From an uncultured Eubacteriales bacterium (GTDB lineage: Bacteria > Bacillota > Clostridia > Oscillospirales > Oscillospiraceae), in NCBI GenBank assembly GCA_900547405.1, contig URGL01000009.1:1-49880 (forward strand): 49,880 bases of DNA, given 5' to 3'. Made by a program: the position numbers and the translations under genes. Of the stretch, positions 15,991 to 23,994 are shown in pieces (the first letter of the stretch is position 1; each line of letters starts with the position of its first letter). Below the pieces are notes generated by a model that ran no database searches, was not told the DNA's origin, and saw nothing but the letters and a program-made list of their open reading frames with translations.

Positions 15991-16881
15991 TTATTGCAGT
16001 GTATCTTTGTAGGGCCCCTGGGCTACGGCCTTTTCGTAGGCGGCATAGGCCTCCTCCAGGGTGCCGTAGGTGGTTCCGGTCATGTATTGCCTATAGGTTG
16101 CTGACGATGCCAGGGCGTTGTATTTGCCCTTGCTGATGACGCTTGTTTCCGTAACATAGAACTTCCCGTTGGATGCTGCTATGATCACAGGTACTTTGGT
16201 GGAGGGGGACAGCTCGCTGATATCTACGGAGGACCAGAACAGATTGTGATTGCCCTGGGGGGCGTTTCCGTAATAGCCCCAGCTGCAGCCGGGCTGGGCC
16301 AGAAGGGTCCCATCCAGATTGTCCTTAATACCCTGGACCCGCTTTGTCCCCGCAAGGGAGTCGATTTCGTAGCCTGTGGCACCCTGTAGGCCAAAGCCGT
16401 CGGAGGTATCCTTGTCCAACATTCCGCTGTTCTTTAGGGGCCCCAAAAGGTCGCCGTAACGGTTCGGCTGGGGTCCGGATCCGCCGTTCCAGTTCAGGAT
16501 GACTCCCACGTCGGCGCTGTAGCTGACCTGGCAGACGCCGCCGCCTACCGGGTCACCCTTCCAGTTGGGGGTGTCCCCCTGACCTGTGGAATGGACAATG
16601 CCGCCAATGTTGACGGTATCGGCAGACTGCCAGCCGTCTACCTTCTGCTTCAGCGCCACGGTCTTCTCCGCGTTCTCCGAATCGTCCAAAGAGGACGCTA
16701 CCAGTACCTCGGCGTAGGCCGAGCGCACGTTGGCCAGGTCCGTAGACTCCCGGCTTTTTTCCAGAATATTGGTAAAGGTGGGAATGGAGATTGCCACCAA
16801 AACGGCGATCATCGCCACTACGATCAGCATCTCCATAAGGGTAAAGCCGCTGTGATCCTTTCTTGTTTTCCAGTTATCCAT
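15991..16881 (-). CDS. Type IV pilin-like / pseudopilin protein
   Basis: The 296-residue protein has a prepilin leader ending in HSG followed by FTLMEMLIVVAMIAVLVAI. This is the prepilin peptidase site (G then F at +1, Glu at +5) and the hydrophobic N-terminal helix of type IV pilins. The ~230-residue exported domain is Gly/Ser/Asn-rich with two Cys (in GGGVCQVSY and AQPGCSWGY) that may pair. It lies 41 bases after the DUF2207-like gene and has its own terminator. No pilus assembly ATPase, PilC or PilD gene is in the window, so it must use machinery encoded elsewhere or is an orphan minor pilin. The ribosome binding site (GAAGGA, 11 bases) is weak. Confidence 0.85.
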   Translation of the reverse strand: MDNWKTRKDHSGFTLMEMLIVVAMIAVLVAISIPTFTNILEKSRESTDLANVRSAYAEVLVASSLDDSENAEKTVALKQKVDGWQSADTVNIGGIVHSTGQGDTPNWKGDPVGGGVCQVSYSADVGVILNWNGGSGPQPNRYGDLLGPLKNSGMLDKDTSDGFGLQGATGYEIDSLAGTKRVQGIKDNLDGTLLAQPGCSWGYYGNAPQGNHNLFWSSVDISELSPSTKVPVIIAASNGKFYVTETSVISKGKYNALASSATYRQYMTGTTYGTLEEAYAAYEKAVAQGPYKDTLQ

Positions 16882-16922
16882 ACCTTATGTGTTCCTTCTT
16901 CGGAAAGAAATGCGAAAGTCAG

Positions 16923-18641
16923 TTATCGGAACCGGATTGCCATCCATTTTTCCATTTCCATTTTGGCTGCCCGGTCATCCATGCGCTGGACGGTATCCCG
17001 GAAGATCTTTTCCCAGTCCTCCGCCTTCCGGGGGCCCTGCTGACGGGTGATCAGATAGGGGCACTGGGGGATTTTTCGTTTTCCGAAGGCCAGGGTGTAG
17101 GGGCGCATGACGTTCAGCGCCATGGCATAGGGGGCCATGCGGAAATAGTAGTCCGGGTCCTGGGCCATATAGCGCTGAATGTCCTCCTTGGGGAGGTTTT
17201 TCAGATAGTCCCGGAAGCCCCGGATCTGGGCATTTTCATGCTTGTTTACGTCGGACCGCTTGCCGCCGATGGCATAGAGCCAGCCCAGCAGGATCTGACC
17301 GATGCAGACCCCCAAGGGGATCCATACCTGCTTGGCAATGAGACCGATGATGATCCAGACCAGGAAGCTGACGGCGGCGGTGACATAGCCTGTCTGATCA
17401 CGCAGGCCGAAGCACAGGGACATGCCCTGGAGCTGCCAGGCGGTGATGACGCCGATGGCACCGAAGGCCAGGCTCAGCACCACCTCCAAAGCGGCGATCT
17501 CTGTGATGTTCATGGCCATGCAGATACCCAGGAATACCTGGACCCCGCAGAGAATATAACGGTAGAATTTTCGCTTTTTTTCCGTGGTGGCGCAGATGGC
17601 GTTTTCTCCCGGAAGCATGGCGGCAGTGCGGCGCAGGACCTTGGCATACTGGCTCCCGGCGGCATCGATGACCCGCCGGTCCCCGAAGAGGGTCCGGAAT
17701 GTGCGGACCTCAAAGAGGCTCCGCTCGTTGCCCATCTCCATCCGCTTGTGCAGCAGGATCCGTCTGCCGTCTACCTGGATCAGCAGGTAGCCCATCTGGG
17801 CCCAACACAGCACCATGGTGGTCAGATCCGGCCCCAGCAGATGGACCCGGCAAGGCAGCTCTCCGGCGGTGATGCCGGGAGGCGGCACCATGCATTCCTC
17901 CTTCCGGTTGGGGAAGGTCCGCAGAAAGATCAGCCAGTACACCAGGGCCACGGCGGTGAGAATGCCCATGGGGATCAGCTCCGGGTTGCCGTCCCGCAGA
18001 TAGGTGCTGACACCGGGGAACATGGCAAAGGGGGCCTGAAGGGTCATGGTCACGGACTCGTGGTCGTTGAAGCCCGCCTTGGTGGAGCCGGTGATCATGT
18101 TGCCGTTGATCAGCAGATTCAGCTCTGAGGCCAGGCCGTTCTGCTGGTAGGTAGAGTAGAAGTTGGGGGTGGTGTCGATGGCATCCGGAAGGGTGATGGT
18201 GTAGTTGAGCGTGCTGACAGGGTAGGAAAAGCCGCTTAAAATGGGCAAGGTCAGCACCAGGTTTTTCCGGTCCTCGGAGAGCACCACGATTTTTGGAAGG
18301 GTATAGGACAGCTGGGCCATAAAGTCTCCGGCTTTGCCGCCGGTGATCTTATTCAGACTCACCATCACATAGCTGCTGGACCGGGTGGTGCTGGGGGAAG
18401 AGCCGTTGATGGTGATGTTCGCGGCTGTGCCGGGCAGAGGAAAGTAAAGGTTCTCCTCCTCTTTGTCCAGGTGAAGGGACAGCTGCATAGTGACCAGACA
18501 GTTGCCGTCGATGTCCACCGTTGCCGTAAAATCCGCCCGGGTTGCGGCGCTGTTGGACCCGGCTACCGCCGAAGCCGGCACACGGAAGGAAGCTGCCGAC
18601 AGGACCAGCACCAGCACCAGCATTCTAAGGCGTCGCTTCAA
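16923..18641 (-). CDS. DUF2207-like predicted membrane protein
   Basis: The 572-residue protein has a signal peptide (residues ~1-26), then a ~200-residue beta-rich outer domain. It then has a membrane span near 230-250, a soluble cytoplasmic part (about 260-370), about four spans between 370 and 470, and a charged C-terminal tail. This plan matches the DUF2207/YciQ family, whose function is unknown. Translation most likely starts at TTG (18639-18641), nine bases after GAGGAGG. It is the first gene of a two-gene leftward unit with the pilin-like protein, which suggests a shared surface role. The family call is from architecture and remembered pattern. Confidence 0.7.
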   Translation of the reverse strand: MKRRLRMLVLVLVLSAASFRVPASAVAGSNSAATRADFTATVDIDGNCLVTMQLSLHLDKEEENLYFPLPGTAANITINGSSPSTTRSSSYVMVSLNKITGGKAGDFMAQLSYTLPKIVVLSEDRKNLVLTLPILSGFSYPVSTLNYTITLPDAIDTTPNFYSTYQQNGLASELNLLINGNMITGSTKAGFNDHESVTMTLQAPFAMFPGVSTYLRDGNPELIPMGILTAVALVYWLIFLRTFPNRKEECMVPPPGITAGELPCRVHLLGPDLTTMVLCWAQMGYLLIQVDGRRILLHKRMEMGNERSLFEVRTFRTLFGDRRVIDAAGSQYAKVLRRTAAMLPGENAICATTEKKRKFYRYILCGVQVFLGICMAMNITEIAALEVVLSLAFGAIGVITAWQLQGMSLCFGLRDQTGYVTAAVSFLVWIIIGLIAKQVWIPLGVCIGQILLGWLYAIGGKRSDVNKHENAQIRGFRDYLKNLPKEDIQRYMAQDPDYYFRMAPYAMALNVMRPYTLAFGKRKIPQCPYLITRQQGPRKAEDWEKIFRDTVQRMDDRAAKMEMEKWMAIRFR

Positions 18642-18679
18642 TGGGAATGCCTCCTCACATTTTGTTGAAAATCCAAATC

Positions 18680-18733
18680 CCTTAGACGCTCTAAGGATAA
18701 AATAATCATAATCTATGCAATGATATCATAGAT
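18680..18733. promoter_or_regulatory. Two dyads upstream of the DUF2207-like gene
   Basis: CCTTAGA CGC TCTAAGG (18680-18696) is a 7+3+7 palindrome. ATCTATG (18711-18717) is inverted as CATAGAT (18727-18733). They lie 40-90 bases before the leftward start and are likely regulator sites; no clear -35/-10 pair was identified. Confidence 0.45.
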
Positions 18734-18791
18734 TCCTGGAAAATGCAAGGATTCTTTGAAAAATAAGAGGCAAATCCGCAAAAAAAGACAG

Positions 18792-18829
18792 AAAAAACCC
18801 GTTCAGAAGGCAGAAGCCTCTGAACGGGT
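18792..18829 (-). terminator. Terminator of dapH
   Basis: ACCCGTTCAGA (18797-18807) pairs with TCTGAACGGGT (18819-18829), and six T follow on the minus strand. It lies 13 bases past the dapH stop. Confidence 0.85.
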
Positions 18830-18841
18830 CCGAGAATTTTC

Positions 18842-19537
18842 TTACAGCGTCCGCAGAGCGTCGATCAGGGCGGTCTTGGAGGCGGTCTGCTCGTCCTTGA
18901 CCTTGATGACCTTGGCGGGGCACCCGGCCACCACCGTATTGGGGGCCACGTCGGAGACGACTACGGCTCCGGCGGCAACCACCGCGTCATGACCGATGCG
19001 GCAGCCCTCGATGACCACGGCGTTGGCACCGATCAGCACATTGTCTTCCACAATGACGGGGGTAGCGGAGGCAGGCTCCACCACACCGGCCAGGACCGCG
19101 CCGGCCCCTACGTGGCAGTGCTTGCCCACGGTTGCCCGGCCGCCCAGAACGGCACCCATGTCGATCATGGTGCCCTCACCCACCACGGCACCGATATTCA
19201 GAATGGCACCCATCATAATGACGGCGTTTTTCTCAATGGTCACCTGCTCCCGGATGAAGGCGCCGGGCTCGATACGGGCAGGGATGTCCTTCAGGTCCAG
19301 CATGGGAATGGCGGAGTTGCGGCAGCCGTTTTCTATTTCAATATGGGCGAATTCCTGGCTTTTCAGCACCGGACCGATGTCCTTCCAGTCGCCAAAGACG
19401 ATCTTGCAGTTTTCTCCGGCAGGGAACTCGTGGCAGTTGGGGAAAGCCACCGGCTCCTTCTCCCAGACATAAACCTTGACGGGGGTCTTCTTCTCCGCGT
19501 CCCGGATATAGGCAATGATTTCTTCCGCGTTCATCAT
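18842..19537 (-). CDS. dapH: Tetrahydrodipicolinate N-acetyltransferase (DapH type)
   Basis: The 231-residue protein has an N-terminal ~85-residue domain, then hexapeptide repeats forming a left-handed beta helix (IEKNAVIMMGAILNIGAVVGEG and onward) and an 'AGAVVVSDVAPNTVVAGCPAKV' type end. The N-terminal text (IIAYIRDAEKKTPVKVY, 'DW..IGPVL') is typical of DapH, which acetylates tetrahydrodipicolinate with acetyl-CoA on the way to meso-diaminopimelate and lysine. The start at 19537 follows AAAGGAGA by eight bases. It is divergent from the deacetylase and aminotransferase genes that finish the same acetylated branch, which confirms the role. Confidence 0.93.
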   Translation of the reverse strand: MMNAEEIIAYIRDAEKKTPVKVYVWEKEPVAFPNCHEFPAGENCKIVFGDWKDIGPVLKSQEFAHIEIENGCRNSAIPMLDLKDIPARIEPGAFIREQVTIEKNAVIMMGAILNIGAVVGEGTMIDMGAVLGGRATVGKHCHVGAGAVLAGVVEPASATPVIVEDNVLIGANAVVIEGCRIGHDAVVAAGAVVVSDVAPNTVVAGCPAKVIKVKDEQTASKTALIDALRTL

Positions 19538-19565
19538 AGTAGTCGTCTCCTTTGGATTTTTGTTT

Positions 19566-19630
19566 ATGGTACCACTTTTTGAGAAAAAGTACAAGGAAAA
19601 ATTGACAGAGCTTTTTGAAAGGAATATAAT
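19566..19630. promoter_or_regulatory. Divergent promoters of dapH and the deacetylase-patA operon
   Basis: Rightward: TTGACA (19602-19607), 17 bases, TATAAT (19625-19630). Leftward: TTGTAC (complement of 19589-19594), 17 bases, TACCAT (complement of 19566-19571). The palindrome ACTTTTT GAG AAAAAGT (19574-19590) fills the leftward spacer and could be an operator. Confidence 0.75.
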
Positions 19631-19662
19631 AGCGCAAAAGGGGCTGTCTGGAGAGCCGTACC

Positions 19663-19710
19663 GCCCCTCATCCGCCGCTGCGGCGGCACCTTCCCCCAAG
19701 GGAAGGCGAG
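19663..19710. repeat. REP-like palindromic repeat
   Basis: CCCCTCATCCGCCGCTGCGG, a CGCCGC/GCGGCG hairpin, then CCTTCCCCCAAGGGAAGGC. Related copies lie at 21951-21996 and, inverted, at 40777-40824. It lies in the leader of the deacetylase gene. Confidence 0.65.
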
Positions 19711-19731
19711 GAATCACGGAGGCGATAAAAT

Positions 19732-20820
19732 ATGCAATTGACCGATGACCGCCGGGCGCTGCACCGGATCCCGGAGCTGGACCGGAACCTGCCCCAGACC
19801 ATGGAATATCTGCGTTCCGCTCTGGAAAACCTGAACTGCAAGGTGTTTTCTCCCATGGACAGCTCCCTGTGCGCTTTTTTTGATTTCGGAAAGAAGGATG
19901 CCATTGCCTTCCGGGCGGATGCGGATGCCCTGCCCATCCAGGAAAAGAACAAGGTGCCCTACGCCTCGACCCACCCGGGGGTCATGCATGCCTGCGGCCA
20001 TGACGGCCACATGGCCATTCTCCTGGAGTTGGCCCGGAGGCTCAGCGAAAAGAAGGATCTGCCCCACAATGTGCTGCTGGTCTTCCAGCCTGCGGAGGAG
20101 ACCACCGGCGGGGCCAAGGATCTGTGCGCCACGGGGGTGTTCCGCAGCCATAAGGTCCTGGCGATTTTTGGCCTGCACCTGTGGCCCCAGCTGCCGGAGG
20201 GCGTGATCGCCAGCCGGAAAAACGAGATGATGGCCCGGTCCTGTGAGGTCCGGGTGGATGTCTACGGCAAGTCTGCCCACATTGCCAAGGCCCAGGAGGG
20301 GGTGGATGCCCTGGCCGCCGGTGTGGACTTCTATCAGCGGGTCATGAAGCTGGAAGGGGCCCTGCCCAAGAATATTTTCCGGCTCCTGAAATTCGGAAAA
20401 TTCCAAAGCGGTACCGTCTGCAACGCCCTTTCGGACCACACTCATATGGAGGGGTCCCTCCGGGCCTTCCAGGATGAGGTGTTCTATTCCATCCGGGCGG
20501 GGATCGTATCCATTGCCAAGGATATTGAGCGGGCCTACGGCTGCACCGTCAACGTCTATATGACAGAGGGCTATCCCGCCGTTATGAACCCGCCGGACCT
20601 CTACAGGCAGGTGAAAAAGTCCGTGGGCTTCTTCGACCTGGACAAGCCTACCATGACCGCCGAGGACTTCTCCTGGTATCAGAAAACCCTGCCCGGTATG
20701 TTCTTCTTCCTGGGCGTGGGAGATACGGCGGCCCTTCATTCGGATAATTTCAATTTCAATGAGGAAATTCTGGAGAAAGGCGTTCAGTTCTTCGAGGAGC
20801 TGGCGGAGACCTTCCTATGA
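19732..20820 (+). CDS. M20-family amidohydrolase, probable N-acetyl-diaminopimelate deacetylase
   Basis: The 362-residue protein is an M20D metallopeptidase. It has RADADALPIQE, the metal-binding HACGHDGH, QPAEETTGG with the catalytic Glu, and a late HSDNFNFNEE, with a dimerization lid domain between. In Firmicutes using the acetylated pathway this family removes the acetyl group from N-acetyl-LL-diaminopimelate. It is divergent from dapH and overlaps the aminotransferase gene by four bases, so the three genes make the full acetyl branch. The ATG follows GGAGGCGATAAAAT. It is somewhat shorter at the N-terminus than hippurate hydrolases. A general aminoacylase role is less likely given the neighbours. 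Confidence 0.88.
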   Translation: MQLTDDRRALHRIPELDRNLPQTMEYLRSALENLNCKVFSPMDSSLCAFFDFGKKDAIAFRADADALPIQEKNKVPYASTHPGVMHACGHDGHMAILLELARRLSEKKDLPHNVLLVFQPAEETTGGAKDLCATGVFRSHKVLAIFGLHLWPQLPEGVIASRKNEMMARSCEVRVDVYGKSAHIAKAQEGVDALAAGVDFYQRVMKLEGALPKNIFRLLKFGKFQSGTVCNALSDHTHMEGSLRAFQDEVFYSIRAGIVSIAKDIERAYGCTVNVYMTEGYPAVMNPPDLYRQVKKSVGFFDLDKPTMTAEDFSWYQKTLPGMFFFLGVGDTAALHSDNFNFNEEILEKGVQFFEELAETFL

Positions 20821-21944
20821 TGCCTATGAATCACGACCTGGAGCGGCTCCAGCGCAGCGGCATCCGGGTATTCACCAATCTGGCCCGGCAGACTGCCGAT
20901 TGCCGAATGCTGACCATCGGCGAGCCGGACCTGGACACCCCAAAAGAAATCCGTGAAGCCGCCGCCCGGGCTATGGAGGCAGGGCAGACCCACTATGCCC
21001 CCAACCAGGGCACCGAGAGTCTGCGCCGGGCCATTGCCGCCTTCGAGACCCGCCGGGGCCGCCGGACAGAGGCCGGAGAGGTCCTGGTTACCGTGGGAGC
21101 GACCCAGGCTCTGAATACCGCCCTGACGGGGATCCTGAACCCCGGGGACGAGGTCATTATCCCCACGCCCGCGTTTTCTCTGTACGACAGCATCGTTACG
21201 GCGGCAGGGGCCAAAAGCGTCTTCCTGGATGTGTCCAAAACCGGCTTCCAAATCACAAAGGAGGCCCTGGATGCCTGCCTGACGGAAAGGACAAGGGCCA
21301 TTGTTCTCAATTCCCCCAACAATCCCACCGGCGTGGTATTGAAGAAAAGCAGCCTGGAGACGGTGGCCGAGGCGGTAAGGCAGCGGGACATCTATCTGAT
21401 TTGCGACAACGTTTATGGAGCGCTGAGTTATGTCAACTGCCAGGACCTGACCCTGGAGGAGGATCTTCGGGATAAGACCATCCTTTGCCAGAGCTTTTCC
21501 AAGCCCTATGCCATGACCGGCTGGCGGGTGGGATACCTGGCGGCTCCGGAGGGCCTGATCTCCCGGCTGCTGCTGCTCAGCGCCGCCCAGATCGCCGCCG
21601 TGCCTACCTTCATCCAGACCGCGGCAGAGACGGCCCTGACTCTGGACGTGACCCCTATGCGAGAGTTGTACCGTGGCCGCCGGGACTATGTGACCGGCCG
21701 ACTCCGGGACATGGGGCTATCCTTCCCGGAACCGGAGGGTGCCTTCTATGTGTTCCCCAGCATTGAGAAATTCGGCATTCCCTCCTGGGAGTTCTGCACC
21801 AGAATGATCCGGGAGGCAGGCCTGGCCGCCGTCCCCGGAGTGTGCTTCGGCACGGAGGGGTATATCCGGCTGAGCTACTGCTACGCGGACCAGGAGCTGA
21901 GGGAAGGCCTGGACCGGCTGGAAGGGTTTGTCAAAAGAGTATGA
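20817..21944 (+). CDS. patA: Aminotransferase class I/II, probable N-acetyl-LL-diaminopimelate aminotransferase
   Basis: The 375-residue PLP enzyme has the fold-type I signatures: IGEPDLDTP near the N-terminus, NSPNNPTG, the Asp of YLICDNVY, and the PLP-lysine in SFSKPYAMTGWRVGY. PatA of Bacillus converts N-acetyl-2-amino-6-oxopimelate to N-acetyl-LL-diaminopimelate with glutamate. The start overlaps the deacetylase stop (ATGA at 20817-20820), giving translational coupling. The specificity is inferred from the dapH/deacetylase neighbours, since class I/II aminotransferases are hard to separate by sequence alone. Confidence 0.88.
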   Translation: MMPMNHDLERLQRSGIRVFTNLARQTADCRMLTIGEPDLDTPKEIREAAARAMEAGQTHYAPNQGTESLRRAIAAFETRRGRRTEAGEVLVTVGATQALNTALTGILNPGDEVIIPTPAFSLYDSIVTAAGAKSVFLDVSKTGFQITKEALDACLTERTRAIVLNSPNNPTGVVLKKSSLETVAEAVRQRDIYLICDNVYGALSYVNCQDLTLEEDLRDKTILCQSFSKPYAMTGWRVGYLAAPEGLISRLLLLSAAQIAAVPTFIQTAAETALTLDVTPMRELYRGRRDYVTGRLRDMGLSFPEPEGAFYVFPSIEKFGIPSWEFCTRMIREAGLAAVPGVCFGTEGYIRLSYCYADQELREGLDRLEGFVKRV

Positions 21945-21950
21945 TCCCCT

Positions 21951-21996
21951 CATCCGTCAGGGCTTCGCCCTGCCACCTTCCCCGTGGGGGAAGGCG
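21951..21996. repeat. REP-like palindromic repeat
   Basis: CCCTCATCCGTCAGGGCTTC continues into a CAGGGC/GCCCTG hairpin and CCTTCCCCGTGGGGGAAGG. It belongs to the same family as 19663-19710 and 40777-40824. It lies between convergent patA and the pyrophosphatase gene. Confidence 0.7.
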
Positions 21997-21998
21997 AA

Positions 21999-22028
21999 AG
22001 AGCCCTCTCCCGGCCGGGAGAGGGCTCT
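21999..22028. terminator. Bidirectional hairpin between patA and ppaC
   Basis: This is a perfect 30-base palindrome (AGAGCCCTCTCCCGG and its complement). T tracts on both sides are short, but it lies exactly between two convergent genes, so it probably ends both. Confidence 0.6.
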
Positions 22029-22033
22029 TGACA

Positions 22034-23674
22034 TCATACATACTTTTCGATGACTTTGGTCAGCATGGGCAGCAGCTGCTGCTTCCGGGACAGGAGCCCT
22101 TCCTGGAAGGGGTGGTCCTGGGAGCCGGTGACGGCGAAGGCCTCCCTGGCCCAGGCGGTGCGGTTGCCGCCGAAGTAGAGGATGGACCCGTTTTCCTGGA
22201 TGCTGGTGAAGGCCAGCACGGAGAGGTCCAGATCCTTCTTTTCCGCGAATCGGTCCAGGGCGGCATCGATGTCCCCTTCTACCAGGTGCAGGTCCTCGGT
22301 GGTGGCCAGGATCACCTGGGAGATGGAGATCTTGCAGCCGGATACATCGAAGATCTTCATGTCCGCCTTGATAAGCTCAGCGGGATTGGGGTCCAGCTTA
22401 GACGCGGTGGCGGTGAAAAGCTGGTCAGCGAAGGTGTCGATGTCCAGGTCGGCAATGGCCGCCAGAATATTGGCGGTAGACCGATCCTTCTGCGTGGTGG
22501 TGGGGGAATGAAAATTCAAGGTATCGGAGAGAATGGCCCCCAGCATGAGCCCTGCCAGATTCACAGGGATGGGGATCTGATTCTCCCGGAAGATGGTGGC
22601 AACAATGGTGCAGGTGGAGCCTACGATCTCGTTCCGGAACTGGACGGGATACTGAGAGGAGAAGTCGTTGATCCGGTGGTGATCGATGACCTCCAGGACC
22701 TGGGCCTTCTCAATGGCCCGAACGGACTGAGAGAACTCGTTGTGGTCCACCAATATCAGCTTCTTGCTGGGGGCCTGCATGATATGGTACCGGGATACGT
22801 AGCCGAACAGGGTGCCGTCTGCCTGGGTAACAGGGTAGACATGGTAGCGGCTCTGGAGCATTTTTCGGCCCACATCCTCTGCCAGCTCCTGGGTCCGGAA
22901 GGACACCAGCTCCGTCTTCATGATCTGGCTGACGCTGGGGGAGAAGTAGATGTATCGCAGGGTGTTCATGCCGCCGTGGCCGGATAAGAGGATGGGACAG
23001 TGCCGGGCCTTGGCGGCAGCCAGAACCTGCTCGGCGACCTCCTGGGCCCAGACCACGATCAGCATACCGGCCCCCATCTCAACCACGGCCTTCTGGGCCT
23101 GGGGATCGTTGCCGCAGACCACGATCCGGCCGGCCACATCATAGTTTTTGAGCTTGGACTCCTCGGTCATGGCGATGACGCTGACCTTGCCGTTGAGCTT
23201 CATTTCCGGATCGTCGTAGAGGATCCTGCCGTCCAGCGTTTTCCGGAAGTTTTCCAGAGGGGTCCGGGACATGATCTCAATGGACCGGGCAGTGTCGTAG
23301 AGGCCGATGACGGAGATATCCGACTTGGTGAGGAAGCCAATCAGCTTTTTGTTCTCGTCCACCACGCCGCAGTAGGTTCGGTTGTACTGCTGCATCTGCT
23401 GAAGGGACTCGAAAATCGTGGTGTCCGGGGAGGTGCAGCTGGGCGGGTCCATGACCACTTCTCCCAGGGTCACCCGGGCATCGGTGAGCCGCTGGGGCTC
23501 GGGATAGGAAAACCGGTCCAGCAGGTATGTTGTCTCGGCGTTTAGCTTCCCCAGGCAGCAGGGGACTGCCGGAACGCCTAGAGAGCGTTTGAAAAAAGCA
23601 TAGGCAATGGCCGAGGCCACCGAGTCCGTATCCGGATGCTGGTGACCGGTAATATATACGGGGGGATTCTTCAT
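22034..23674 (-). CDS. ppaC: Mn-dependent inorganic pyrophosphatase with CBS and DRTGG domains
   Basis: The 546-residue family II pyrophosphatase has the DHH motif I YITGHQHPDTDS (His11, Asp15, Asp17). A regulatory insert of about 230 residues follows: a CBS motif (~70-125), a DRTGG domain (~135-245) and a second CBS (~250-300). The rest of the catalytic domain follows, with LVDHNE and EVIDHHRI and a C-terminal DHHA2 part with a lysine-rich end (SRKQQLLP). The enzyme hydrolyses PPi. The CBS pair in this class binds adenine nucleotides and the enzyme is activated by diadenosine polyphosphates or ATP and inhibited by AMP. The start at 23674 follows AAAGGAG. It is monocistronic. Confidence 0.92.
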   Translation of the reverse strand: MKNPPVYITGHQHPDTDSVASAIAYAFFKRSLGVPAVPCCLGKLNAETTYLLDRFSYPEPQRLTDARVTLGEVVMDPPSCTSPDTTIFESLQQMQQYNRTYCGVVDENKKLIGFLTKSDISVIGLYDTARSIEIMSRTPLENFRKTLDGRILYDDPEMKLNGKVSVIAMTEESKLKNYDVAGRIVVCGNDPQAQKAVVEMGAGMLIVVWAQEVAEQVLAAAKARHCPILLSGHGGMNTLRYIYFSPSVSQIMKTELVSFRTQELAEDVGRKMLQSRYHVYPVTQADGTLFGYVSRYHIMQAPSKKLILVDHNEFSQSVRAIEKAQVLEVIDHHRINDFSSQYPVQFRNEIVGSTCTIVATIFRENQIPIPVNLAGLMLGAILSDTLNFHSPTTTQKDRSTANILAAIADLDIDTFADQLFTATASKLDPNPAELIKADMKIFDVSGCKISISQVILATTEDLHLVEGDIDAALDRFAEKKDLDLSVLAFTSIQENGSILYFGGNRTAWAREAFAVTGSQDHPFQEGLLSRKQQLLPMLTKVIEKYV

Positions 23675-23800
23675 GGCTGGCTCCTTTACGATTAGTTTAC
23701 ATAATATTGAAGAAGCGGGGAGGCGGGAAATGGCTCTGGCCATTTCCTATGGTGTCTACTATTCTACTACAGATTCTTTTTTTCGTCAATGAAAGGTTGA

Positions 23801-23880
23801 TTTTTCGACAAATTGTCGAAAAATGCAGAAAAACGTGATATTTAAGGCATAATTCTCGGCGCGTGTCGATTCTCGACGAG
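23801..23880. promoter_or_regulatory. spo0A: Spo0A-box cluster upstream of spo0A
   Basis: A perfect 11-bp dyad (23801-23811 and 23813-23823) holds two inverted Spo0A boxes, TTCGACA (23804-23810) and TGTCGAA (23814-23820). A further TGTCGAT at 23864-23870 and TCTCGACG just after are near matches. They suggest autoregulation of spo0A, as in other spore formers. Confidence 0.75.
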
Positions 23881-23900
23881 CGAATGTTTCCCGTATCCTA

Positions 23901-23929
23901 TTGCAAAAGGGCCTTCTTTATGCTAAATT
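23901..23929 (+). promoter_or_regulatory. Likely vegetative promoter of spo0A
   Basis: TTGCAA (23901-23906), 17 bases, TAAATT (23924-23929), about 65 bases before the start codon. The Spo0A boxes lie upstream of it. Confidence 0.5.
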
Positions 23930-23994
23930 ATTGATGTCGCACACGGCGGTATCCGCCGCACATGGGGTATTTCAAGTTGACAGGAGAGGAAAGT

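Noticed and set aside
16863..18128. 421-codon plus frame opposite the DUF2207-like gene.
   Set aside because: Shadow frame rich in Gly, His and Gln with no start signal.
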